A stretch of DNA of 64,000 nucleotides. It comes from Takakia lepidozioides (taxonomy: Eukaryota; Streptophyta; Takakiopsida; Takakiales; Takakiaceae). The translations under genes were made by a program, and so were the position numbers. Location: contig CM060732.1 in assembly GCA_030704615.1 (NCBI GenBank), positions 42,823,053 through 42,887,052 of the forward strand, written 5' to 3'. Under the pieces are notes generated by a model, which made no database searches, was not told where the DNA came from, and saw only the letters and a list, made by a program, of their open reading frames with translations. How positions within the stretch are numbered: position 1 is the stretch's first letter; each line of letters starts with the position of its first letter. This document shows positions 22,810 to 32,203 of the stretch, in pieces.

Positions 22810-24540
22810 CGAATTGCGGCACCGAAATATACCTTCCGTTCACCGGATGCTGTTCCCGGAGCAGCCGACATTGAATGAAATATCCGCACATCATGAAACC
22901 CAACCGCCATGAAAAATCCCCTGCCTATGACATTCAACAGTCAGGTCGGTACGTTTCATCGGCGGACGGATGAATTTCGGCGCCGAAATTCATCCTATTC
23001 AAGTGCTTTCGTACACAAACTTACAAATTTCGGCGCCGCAATTCATCGCTTCCCAAGTCCTCATTCGTCATGAGCAAACCTGTCAATGGATATCGGAGCC
23101 GGAATTAATTCCGGAACAGTGGAAACGGCTGCACTTGGGCACATTTCATCCATATTTCGCGCCGAAATTCATTACGATATCTCCGTCCACGCGTAGACGA
23201 GGTGAAATCATCCATATTTCGGCGCCGAAATTCATCCAGAGCGAAGACTAAATCGGCACCATGCTATGCTTTGCCGCCATCATTGCCCCTGACGGATGCT
23301 GTCCATGCCTGTTGGACTTGCCATTTCTGGACATTTAACTATAATTTCGGCGCCGAAATTATACTTTATGTGCGGCAACGTCCCGTGCGAAAAAGACCAC
23401 TTAATGGATACTGTCGGTTTCAAATGAAAAAAACGGCTAAACAATTAATTTTGACAGAAGGGTTCAATATGCCGATTTCTCCATTAAATGCAGAATATTC
23501 CTGTTATCTTCGTCGGAACGGGGTATTTCCAACGATTTACGGAAAATTATATCATCCAGAAGCAAAAAGTAAGTGTCGGGTTTGGACGAATTTCGGCGCC
23601 GAAATTCATCCGTCGCATAGAAAATGTAATATTAGAGTTACTCATTGCGGACAGTAAGGATGAATTTCGGCGCCGAAATTCATCCATTTCAAAGAAAATA
23701 AATATTGGAGGGAGGCATTGGATGAATTCGGCGCCGAAATTCATTGCTCGCGAAGAAAAAAAATTTCGGGAGGACTTCGGATGAATTTCGGCGCCGAAAT
23801 TCATTGCTCGCGAAGAAAAAAAAAAATCGGGAGGACTTCGGATGAATTTCAGCGCCGAAATTCATTGCTCCCGAAGAAAAAAAAAATTCGGGAGGACTTC
23901 GGATGAATTTCGGCGCGAAATTCATTGCTGGCGAAGAAAAAAAAAAATCGGGAGGACTTCGGATGAATTTCGGCGCCGAATTCATTGCTCGCGAGAAAAA
24001 AATAAATTTGGGAGGACTTCGGATGAATTCGGCGCCGAAATTCATTGCTCGCGAAGAAAAAGGAAAATTAGAAGGGATGACTTGGATGAGATTGGCGCCG
24101 AAGTTCATCTGTCGCAAAAAAAAAAAAAAAAAAAATACTTCAGATGAATTTCGGCACCGAAATCCATCCGCAGGCAGCAGAATTAGGGTCGGAAAAGGAG
24201 ATGAAGAATGAATTTTCGGCGCCGAAATACATCCATTCTGCGATTCAGATTACTGTCATTCGGATGTCGGCAGCGATATCCGGACACGTGGTGAATCACG
24301 ACTGTAATCAGGAACACATTCATCTGTATTTTGGCATCCAAATTCAACCCTCATGTGCAGAAACAAATTTGATGAAGAGATGTTCATCCGAATTTCGGCA
24401 CCGAAATCCATCCGTTGGATGCTTGGTCAGTTCATGAGGTGAACAAATTACTATTTCTGTCGCCGGAATCATCCCCTGGCTTCCAAAGTTGTTACATGAC
24501 AGAGATGTTCATCCAGATTTCGTGCCGAAATTCATGGGAA
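22810..24540. repeat. Element 2 palindromes, dense central zone
   Basis: Around twenty copies of a 22-26-bp palindrome with half-site GATGAATTTCGGC followed by its reverse complement. Examples lie at 22810, 22969, 23022, 23090, 23153, 23210, 23343, 23586, 23659, 23720, 23779, 23840, 23900, 23963, 24020, 24082, 24141, 24210, 24325, 24388 and 24510. The CGGCGCCG core is strongly kept; the surroundings are unrelated except in the tandem block. Confidence 0.9.
23659..24170 (+). repeat. 60-bp tandem array built around the palindrome
   Basis: About eight units of roughly 60 bp: palindrome, then TTGCTCGCGAAG, an A-run, and TCGGGAGGACTTC. Each unit has one palindrome. Long open frames through it on both strands are artefacts of the repeat. 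Confidence 0.9.
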
Positions 24541-24741
24541 GGCCTGATTTTTGTAGCCCAAGTGGTTGTACATTACAATTCAGCACCAAATATCCGATGT
24601 GAACTTGTTGTTGTCGTCCGTTTTTGTAACGTACGTTACATACCACCTTCATCTTTACGTGCACTGATCACCCATCCTGTTGGATACGGAATCCTCCAGA
24701 AAATCATTTGTGTTATTAGGTAGGACACACTCTTCTCACTG

Positions 24742-25023
24742 CAGGACTTCGCTGCGGAGCGTACCGAGAGGTCCCGTCTTCAACATGGACTCCCGTGTTT
24801 GGGTAAACGTGTACTTCCATCCTGATTCTCTGAAAGCTAAAATACGTTCCACGAAATCCAATTCCCAGTCGTCATCCTCCTCCCACGAGAAGCTCTTCGC
24901 CCCGCATACCGGTGGGTGACCCCGCAGCTTGGCCCACCCATCGGTGGGGGAAACTGAAAAGACGGCGGCCACCAACAAAGGCGAACGACCCAGGATGGCC
25001 AACGCTCTTGCAATGCCCTGCAT
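24742..25023 (-). CDS. Exon-like coding stretch in element 2
   Basis: Minus-strand open stretch with an acidic block (FSWEEDDDWELDFVERI) and TQTRESMLKTGPLGTL. It ends at a donor-like site (CTGCA|gtgaga) at about 24742. I do not recognise it. It lies upstream of, and on the same strand as, the methyltransferase-like paralogue, so it could be one of its middle exons. No counterpart was seen in element 1. Confidence 0.35.
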
Positions 25024-25997
25024 AGTGCAAGGTTGCAGGGATGTTCCTCACCCCCGGGATGGGGCGCATATTTCAGTTGTCACAGCCGGGTCTGCTGCGC
25101 GCAGTGTCGTGTATACAATCACGGTTTCACAGTACCCAGCTTGCAACTTGTGATGACTTCTTTGTTATGGAATCGAAGAATGCAGCATACGTCCCCTGCA
25201 AACACCTTTATTACATTTTTCTGAAGCGCATGGGAGTTGCATATCCGCAGTGGACGTCTTCATCCATGCTCCAACACTGAGTTTCAACGAGCTGCACAAG
25301 GCCCTACGGCAGGACACTGGTCGGACTGCTTGACATTCCACATTCGGGAAGGAGAAAGTGGCAATTATATTACATTATCTTCTTGCACCCTATTTTTGGA
25401 GGAATTATACACTTGGTGGTGCCGCATCGCCATGGCTGGTGCCGCAATACATGAGAATGTGGTTTTTGGCCATGAATGGCATGCGCATGCTTTTTTTATT
25501 TTGGTTGTCTACAAATGGATCCGAGTAAAGCATACATTGTGTGGAGATTAACGGGCATTGAGGCCTATTTCAGCGCCGTTTTGGTCTATGTACTGCATAG
25601 TGCTTCCTTGTTACTGCTCTTCATTCAATTTGTAGTGATTTCGCAGCCCATCCTGGCGTTTTCGTCCACCTCTATGAAGACTCCAATTTGCTACAAATAC
25701 ATTTGTTACTGTTCTGCAAATGTGATGTCTTTACAAGATTGCTAGTTCTGTGTCCCAGTGGGAAGGGTCCTACTGCACATTCCAGCATTTGCATACTGCA
25801 CTTTGTGCAAACAGCAATCCATACGACAAAGGACACGTCCCAGCATACTGGCAGTGAATTGCAAAAAACCTTAACAGAAGATTATCCAAGCATGTATATT
25901 CCCCATATGGCACAGGGAAGCTGCTTGATTTCTGAATGAAAATGTATGTGCCATGAGTGTCGGCGAGTCGAAACATGTCTACTTTAGCATGCAAGAC
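25024..25997. other. Element 2 interior, no supportable gene
   Basis: No domain or clear exon. One palindrome-like site (CCTATTTCAGCGCCGTTTTGG) lies near 25564. It may be intronic sequence between the flanking minus-strand coding stretches. Confidence 0.35.
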
Positions 25998-26591
25998 CTA
26001 TGGTCCCCTCGCCCAAGAAGAAGGAACTCTAACTGGCCTCTCAAGGACCTCCTGAGTGACCGGGTGCCTATATTTGAACAAAATGTCAGTGGTTTCTGTC
26101 GCCCGGTTGAAACTAACGAGGATGTCGTGTTTATCGATAGCGCCCCCTTGGTAGAAGGACATTTTCACAGTGGGCCCTGTGTTCCCCTCCTCCTCCCCAC
26201 TTTCCGAGCCAGTCCGTCCACGCGTAAAGATTTCACCTATGCACTCATCATACGTCCACTCGCAACAATTCCAGCGATACAGCAACGCTGTGCGTGATCT
26301 GTTCGGCTCCCACTCATGCGGAAAGTCCAGGTCCATGATGCGTAGGAACCACCTGCTCCCCAGCCGGGGTCCAGGAGAATCGTGCAATCCTGGAAGAAAC
26401 TCCATTGCTCTCAGCTGGACAAGTCGAGGATCGTCCCTAAAAATCCAGGAAAACAATGATGTCGTCTGCTTTCGGGAAAATGACTCCCGGCTGGCGTCGA
26501 TAGATGTGATTCGGGCACGACATGGCCTCACGACATAGCACGAGCTCAAAGCAGGGAGGAGATGGGCACAACAGAGAAGAGTGAAGAGCAA
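25998..26591 (-). CDS. Unknown ORF at the right end of element 2
   Basis: An open minus-strand frame of 197 codons, not recognised. Visible pieces are SWIFRDDPRLVQLRAMEFLP, FLRIMDLDFPHEWEP, WNCCEWTYDECIG, SESGEEEGN and DKHDILVSFNRATETTDILF. It has the composition of a folded protein, and the opposite strand has no better frame. Its place just inside the right-hand palindrome zone suits a first coding exon of the minus-strand gene, but no similarity to the first exons of element 1's genes was found. The beginning (LLCCAHLLPALSSC) may not be translated. Confidence 0.4.
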   Translation of the reverse strand: MLFTLLCCAHLLPALSSCYVVRPCRARITSIDASRESFSRKQTTSLFSWIFRDDPRLVQLRAMEFLPGLHDSPGPRLGSRWFLRIMDLDFPHEWEPNRSRTALLYRWNCCEWTYDECIGEIFTRGRTGSESGEEEGNTGPTVKMSFYQGGAIDKHDILVSFNRATETTDILFKYRHPVTQEVLERPVRVPSSWARGP

Positions 26592-26599
26592 AATGAGAG

Positions 26600-27120
26600 C
26601 AAGGCCTCCCTTACCGTAAGGCGGGTATTTGCTCTCCGGAGCCCAATTTTGGCGCCGTTATTGGATGGAGTGCGGAAGCTTCAGCCGAGAATTTTGTTTC
26701 TGCAGGTCAATTTCGGCGCCGTTATTGGTTGCAATCCCTAGCCTTCAGCCGGGTATTTGGTTTCCGGACCCAATTTCGGCGCCGTTATCGGCTGCACTCC
26801 GGTGGCTTCAACCGAGTATTTGATTTTCGGGGCCCATTTCGGCGCCGTTATCGCCTGCACTCCGGAGGATGCAGCCGGGTATTTGGTTGGCGGAGCCCAA
26901 TTACTTTCACCGTTGTTGGCTTCACTCCCGAGCCTTCAGCCGGCTATTTCTTTTCCTGTGCCCAATACGGCGCCGTTATACCCAACCATCATGCACTTCT
27001 GCAACAAAACTATCCACGGTTATAGGTCGCCATTGCGTTTTCGGAGTCTGCAAACCCGGATCCTAATTCCGCTTGCGTCTCTGCCTCTGGGATAATTTCG
27101 GTGCCGTTATTGCCCAGAAT
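26600..27120 (+). repeat. Element 2 palindromes, right zone (62-bp tandem)
   Basis: Seven units of about 62-65 bp (one degenerate) with CTTCAGCCGGGTATTTGG and a palindromic core CAATTTCGGCGCCGTTATTG at about 26641, 26706, 26770, 26832, 26898, 26961 and 27093. The left half-site matches the central zone; the right half-site is altered (GTTATTGG). Confidence 0.85.
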
Positions 27121-27149
27121 TCAGTTTTTCTATGACCTGGCCTAGCGGT

Positions 27150-27348
27150 CCATGAGCCTGGGCTCCAAGTCATGAGCGTACACTGGTACTCATGAGCGGA
27201 GTGCTTCTAGCATGAGCGCGGAAATCTTCGATTTTTGATTATTTAATAGTTTTGGGCCCGAAAAAAATCTGCCGAAATTTGAAGTGTGTTACTTTGCAGC
27301 TCATGGGTGAGCCATGCCCGCTCATGAGCTCATGGAATAGCAACCCCC
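27150..27348 (-). repeat. Element 2 right terminal and ATGAGC repeats
   Basis: ATGAGC/GCTCAT motifs at about 27153, 27172, 27191, 27211, 27300 and 27322, ending in the right terminus (27320-27348). Confidence 0.75.
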
Positions 27349-27357
27349 AGTGGTAAT
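27349..27357. repeat. Target-site duplication of element 2, right
   Basis: AGTGGTAAT, identical to 19946-19954. Confidence 0.8.
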
Positions 27358-27384
27358 GATTATGACAATCTGGGGGACGTCTGT

Positions 27385-27705
27385 CTCTGTCTGTAGGGCC
27401 CTTGAATCCGGTGCCAGAATATGACTAGAGTGGGCATTCTGACCTTGACTGGTAGCTCGATACAGTGTTTGGTTTGATGGGATAATACATATTGATGGGT
27501 GGCTATCATTGCATTGGTGATGCAGATTATGTGCTCGAATAGAGTGAAATGATAGATATCAATGCTGACTTTAGTCCATCCAAATTTTAAAATAAACCGT
27601 CGGACGATGGACGATCGTTTAGCTCCAGGCGATATGCGGTTTTTTTTTTTAGAATTTTTTTTATTATAAATCTAAGGTTTGAGCAACCGCTGAACGACCA
27701 TGATT

Positions 27706-27739
<34 letters not shown>

Positions 27740-28170
27740 TTTAAGGTCGTTTGGATGATTGCTAGGCGACGGCGACGGCCGGGTGATAATGGTCATGCAA
27801 TTTATTTTTATTTTTATATTATTATTATTTTATGTTTTTTTGGTCCATGAGACCATTGTGCGACGGTGACGGCCGAACGATAGTTGGGTGACCGCTAGTT
27901 GATCCCGCGGTCCCCGCACCGCCATCGCCATACCGATGGCGACCGCAAAGCGACATGACGGTCTTCTCAAATTACTAAAATTAAATCTAATTGAATTTTT
28001 TTTATGCGTGTAATATCCGACGGACGTGGATCTTATGTGTCACACTCCCCTGCCCCTCCCTCGGTGCCCGAAAATCGAGGAGTAGAGATAGAGCAGCTCG
28101 ATGGGGGCACTCTGCTCGGTCAGGGGCCTACAGACGTTAACCGCCAGCCTACAACCTCCATTCACTATAT
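27385..28170. repeat. Dispersed repeat, copy C
   Basis: The longest copy of the family at 5689-6985, starting gtctgtctctgtctgtaggg and ending CAGCCTACAACCTCCATTCACT. It includes an (ATT)n tract at 27712-27740. No coding sequence. Confidence 0.75.
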
Positions 28171-28190
28171 ATATATATATATATATATAT
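28166..28190. repeat. (AT)n microsatellite
   Basis: About 25 bp of alternating TA directly after copy C. Confidence 0.95.
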
Positions 28191-28379
28191 CTATATAATG
28201 GATGGTTCCCATGAAACTTGTTGGAGACATATAGTTTTTCTGATTAATCATATAAATGATTGTATACATATTTTTATTATTAAATTACTTTCAATCCATT
28301 TTTATCCATATTTTCACCACGTATAAAGAGAAGTAGTCATAGATGCTAGTTATATATTCTGTCTATTTGCCACATGTAA

Positions 28380-28720
28380 AATCTGAAGTGGCACGCCTGT
28401 CCCGTTAACACCTCTCCGTTAACACTCTCCATGCAGGCATCCATATGTAGACATGTAGTCATATATTTAGTCATATGATTGAGTTATCCATTCATGACGT
28501 GTCACATCCTACGTGACACACGGGGCCCATTCACACCTCTCAATGTAGGCATCACTCTGAGATATATAGTCATATGATCTAGTCACAAAGTCGTGATGTA
28601 TCACATTTGAAGTGGTACATATGTCCCGCTAACGCCTCTCCACGTAGGCATCACTATGTTTGTAGTCATATCTTTAGTCATATAATCTAGTTATGCAGTC
28701 ATATGGTTATGACTGCATCA
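28380..28720 (+). repeat. Degenerate tandem repeat, about 110-120 bp, three units
   Basis: Recurring order: CCCGTTAAC/CCCGCTAACG, CCTCTCCACGTAGGCATC, then TAGTCATATGATCTAGT, then CATGACGTGTCACAT. The third unit ends near 28720. No coding sequence. Confidence 0.6.
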
Positions 28721-29459
28721 CTCTCCTATCTATGATTCCACGCCCTCCAACCAAGTGCCACGTACATAGTGAGGGATATTACTTGCATTTACCACTGCGC
28801 AGTGAGAGTCGATATGACATAGTTTTTTTCTCTACAGAGTGATGTAGTCATAAACGCACCGATGATTGAAAATACAGTCATATGCAGACATAAAAACCTT
28901 AGTATGTTGTAGTGGATCAAGTGTCAAGATAACGTTGACACCTGAAACGTCTTATCATTAAGCTTGTGGTCGTGAAACTCATCTCTCTCGAGTTGAGCCT
29001 ACATGACCTAGCTCTTTTTGTGTTGCGTATGACTATGTGTGGGTGGATTCCCCATAGGTTTGGGGTGTCATGGGCTTAACATATTTTATGAATGATCTAG
29101 TTTTGATGTGAATGGCTTATTATTGAAAGATAATAGCGTCTTCAATGTGCACGCGTGTGCCTTCAGCGGGGCCCACGTGTGGCAGATGGGTCGTGAAGGG
29201 TGGGAGCGCCCCTATCCGTTGGAGGGTCTGTTGCGACTCAGTCTGCTGCTGGGTCTGTGGGACAAGCCAGTCTACTGCGGCCCGTAAAACACATAAAACA
29301 TGTACTGGTAATGCACATAAAACATTAGTTATTTCCAAGGTTTGTAGAAAGCAGAGAGAGAGAGAGAAGAATCCGGCCGAAGCCGGCGTAACTAAGAGCC
29401 ACTTCGCCTTGCGGCTACTGCCCCTTTTCAGGGGTGGGCCCTATGTGAAAAACCGGTGT
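28721..29459. other. No gene seen
   Basis: No domain-bearing frame or exon chain. A short (AG)n tract lies at 29355-29370. Confidence 0.4.
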
Positions 29460-29599
29460 CTAGGGGACACCAAGTGACCATCTGAGGGATGGTACCCTGA
29501 AGCTAAAGGTACCATGTGGGTAACCCATGGGTACCCAAAGACGTCCATGATACCTAGGGAGCAAGAGAGGGATTAGATTCAAGTTGACATTTGTTGGTA

Positions 29600-31440
29600 A
29601 TGAACGCCGTGGGGTGTATGGCTTTAACACATTTATGGATAGAAGTGATAAGGAGTTTAAAGTTGTCTTGAAATGCAGAGATGTTGGCATTATGGATGTT
29701 TCCTCTAGTGCTAGCAAAGATGACAGTAAGGGGGCCTGTGGCCCATCCTTGCCGGCGGATAGCAAGAATAAGCGGTGCATATTTTTGGCGTTTTTTGAGG
29801 ATAGAGGAGCTGGAAGCGGTCGTGGCAGTATGTAAATTCTATGAAGTGTATGGTGATGTCGGGGGACGGTTGAATGGATGGGAGAGCATTAATGTGTCCC
29901 TGGACTAGGAGGATATCCGGGTAGAGTCTGGCAGGGCATATGCATGATCTGTGAGGACGGCAGACACATGGAAGTAGCCATGGTGGTATCATATGGTCCG
30001 GGGGCCGGCCTTGATAGGTGCCTGCATTGATGAGTGAAATCCATCTGATTTTATTACATTTTAATAGGAGTTTATGGATATGCCATACGGCGTGGTTATG
30101 TCGAGCAATACGGCGCCCATGAATGACGGGGTAGGGACATTTGCTGAGAAGATGGGGCCAGGTATCGCGTGGATGTGGGTACAGAATAGGCAGTGTGGGG
30201 ATGGAAAAATGGTAGGCCAAAAGGTGTACTTGCGCTGATGGCCCATGTATTGGGCGTATCGGAATTTGAGTGTATGTCGTATTTGTGCGTAAGATGCGAC
30301 TTTAGTGTGCCAGAATTGGTTTGACAGTTTGTGGTGAAGTAAAGTGGATTGGGTCCATTTTTGGATATGTAGTTTGGTATGGCTGAGAGAAGCTGAGGCT
30401 TGTTTGTTGGCTTCTTTAGTCAGGGTAGTAAGAAGGTTCCGGATTGGCCAGGGTTTTGAAGGGTCGGGTATCGGGTGAATCAACCAAAAGGGGCGTGCAT
30501 GTGTAATGTGGATGGGGTCTGCCAAAGGTTCAACTGGGGGGTTTGGATGCCCCCAGTTGGGTGAGGAGGTCTGCCTCCTCGTTGCCGTTGATACCAGTAT
30601 GCGATCGAACTTTGAGAAAATGAATGGGTTTATCAATGGAAATAAAGAGTTTGATAATTGCGGAGATAAGGTTTCGGTCGGGGTGGTGGAGGTGGGAGGA
30701 AGGACAGGCAAGGTGGTTACGAAGTATAAAGAGTGAGTTTAGGCTGTCTGTGAAATTATAGTATGGTGGTGGGAACGAAGCTAATTGTGAGATAGCTTCA
30801 TAAATAGCCATTAGTTCGGCACGGAGTATGGTTGCGGGGCCCGGGGGTCGGTGGGCAGTCCCGTTGTTAGTGGCGGCATGGTATACACCGTATCCGGCAT
30901 GGGAACCAGAGTGGAAGCCGTCTATGTAGTGTGAATGGAGTGGGGGGTATTTGGGGGAAGTAAGCCCCAGGTGAACCGACGGGGCATCATGGGAGGCTGT
31001 ATCATGGAGGGTAACGGGCCGGGGGGGGGGGGGGGGGGGGCGTATTGGCCCAGACTTTGGGAAGTGTATAGTGAAGATGGTTGGGTTCTATTATGGCTAA
31101 TGGTGTCACCTCTGGGGGGAGTTGTAGAAGGGGGGTTGGTGGTCAGGTGGTCGTTGCTGTGTGAGAATGAGGATAGTGGTGGCGGTGGGGGAGGAATGAG
31201 CGGAAAAGCACGCCCGTTGGAGAGCCTCATGTGTAACGGCCGGCCCAGGTGGCGGATGTGCAAGGCCACCACCGGACCATGTATGTTGTGTGGCAGAGCC
31301 GAGGCACCGAATACACAGTCCCAAGGGTGCGGGCTGTTGTAGGAGGAGAGCTCAAGGGGACAAGTGAGTGGACTTGAGTAATATGAGTGGGTAAGTTGGA
31401 ACGAGGTGATGAGAAATTTGAGGATGTCCGGAGGGACATG
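29600..31440 (-). pseudogene. Retroelement RNase H region with cysteine/histidine tail
   Basis: Minus strand. An RNase H domain runs about 30920-30530: IDGFHSGSHAGYGVYHAATN, ILRAELMAIYEAISQL, NFTDSLNSLFILRNHL, HFLKVRSHTGINGNEEADLL. The Asp and Glu positions of the catalytic set are visible (D in IDG, E in AELMAI, D in FTDS, D in EEADLL). Downstream, about 30240-30070, comes C-x2-C (CLFCTH), then DTWPHLLSKCPYPVIHG and RRIARHNHAVWHIH, the zinc-binding tail common after RNase H in LINE-type ORF2 proteins. A proline-rich stretch precedes RNase H. I saw no reverse-transcriptase core in the window. The frame is broken between 30240 and 30060. It continues, broken, from the chromodomain segment to the right. 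Confidence 0.55.
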
Positions 31441-31729
31441 GTGCTATGGGTATAGATTTGAGCTAGTTTGTCGAGGGCGCGGGGCTTTTTGGTGGGGGTG
31501 TCACGTAGGACCTAGGTATCTGTCCAGAATCCAGAGCTAGGCGAGCCTGACATGAGGGATAGATCCGACAAAGCGGCCGTTAAATGAGTAGATGTTGGAT
31601 GCTATGCGGCTGGGGCATATGATAAGGGAGATTTGGTCAATATCTTTGTCGGGGTTGCATTCAGAGATTTGTATATGAATATTAGGGGCGACGAGGGGGT
31701 GACGAATGTATCGGGCGTCTATCGGTTGG

Positions 31730-31959
31730 GTTTAGAAGACATGATGTTGGTGGATGTGTGCTAGAAAGTTGGTGTTAGTTAATTTGTGGAAACTGGTTAG
31801 AAGATCACGGTTATGGGCTGGGTCACAATCTTCGTGGTTTCCGAAGAGGTCTTCTTCGATATGCCAGGTATTGTCTTCTATAGGAAAGCCTGCCCATTTA
31901 CATAGATAGTAGGTATCGGGTTTGGGTTTTGATACCAATGATAGATTCAATAACGAAGG
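31730..31959 (-). pseudogene. Chromodomain segment cut by element 3
   Basis: On the minus strand FVIESIIGIKTQTRYLLCKW, then AGFPIEDNTWHIEEDL and LLTSFHKLTN form a chromodomain like those at the C-terminus of chromovirus integrases. The aromatic positions and the TW-E-E pattern are kept. A stop follows at 31732. The coding start is separated from its upstream part by element 3: the frame meets the insertion site at 31960-31967 and resumes at 39059 as minus-strand NPDHPEA. Whether the chromodomain and the RNase H region to its left belonged to one element is unclear. Confidence 0.6.
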
Positions 31960-31967
31960 CTTCGGGA
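31960..31967. repeat. Target-site duplication of element 3, left
   Basis: CTTCGGGA, repeated at 39051-39058. Confidence 0.85.
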
Positions 31968-32118
31968 CCTGGGGGGTGCACCCCAGCCAACCTGTACCAG
32001 CCACGTGCGTGCACAGGAGGGGGTATTTAAACCCCCCCCCCCCCCCATGTACAACATTATACATACATAGGGGGGGTAAGCAACACCTTAAATATAAGTC
32101 TACAGCAAGAGATGGCAT

Positions 32119-32203
32119 GATTTGGAGGGTAGCGTAGTGGTAAGGGTCACCATTGTCACGACCTCGCCGTGGGTTCAAATCTCACGGAGTCTTGAATTTT
32201 TTG
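32119..32203 (+). repeat. tRNA-derived SINE-like sequence
   Basis: An A-box-like TAGCGTAGTGGT and a B box GGGTTCAAATCTC are spaced as in a tRNA-type pol III promoter. The T arm pairs (gtggg/ctcac), but the 5' and 3' ends do not form an acceptor stem, so it is not a tRNA gene. A T-rich tail follows. Confidence 0.6.

Larger units (their letters stand above)
19955..27348. mobile_element. Element 2: Mutator-like element with methyltransferase-like paralogue
   Basis: The 7,394-bp unit is bounded by a 9-10-bp duplication. Its left end GGAGGTTTACTATTTCATGAGC and right end (read inward) GGGGGTTGCTATTCCATGAGC match closely with one gap and continue with CATGAGC repeats. As in element 1, a TGAGC motif lies about 17 bp from each end; here it reads ATGAGC instead of GTGAGC. 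Inside are a minus-strand gene whose C-terminal exons match the methyltransferase-like gene of element 1, a second minus-strand coding stretch near the right end, and three palindrome zones. No transposase was found, so it looks non-autonomous. It inserted independently of element 1 (different duplication), about 0.7 kb away in the original host sequence. Confidence 0.8.

Noticed and set aside
23659-24170. Regular palindromic repeats resembling a CRISPR array
   Set aside because: The sequences between repeats are themselves repeated rather than unique, there are no cas genes, and the setting is a plant nuclear transposon.
23488-24211. Open frames of 60-140 codons on both strands (EFRRRNS / NFGAEIH repeats)
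   Set aside because: They are translations of the 60-bp palindrome array and have no protein character of their own.
30935-31342. Glycine-rich plus-strand ORF across a run of about 20 G
   Set aside because: It is the antisense of the proline-rich stretch before the RNase H region.
32119-32203. A tRNA gene
   Set aside because: A and B boxes and a T arm are present, but the ends do not pair into an acceptor stem, so a tRNA-derived SINE fits better.
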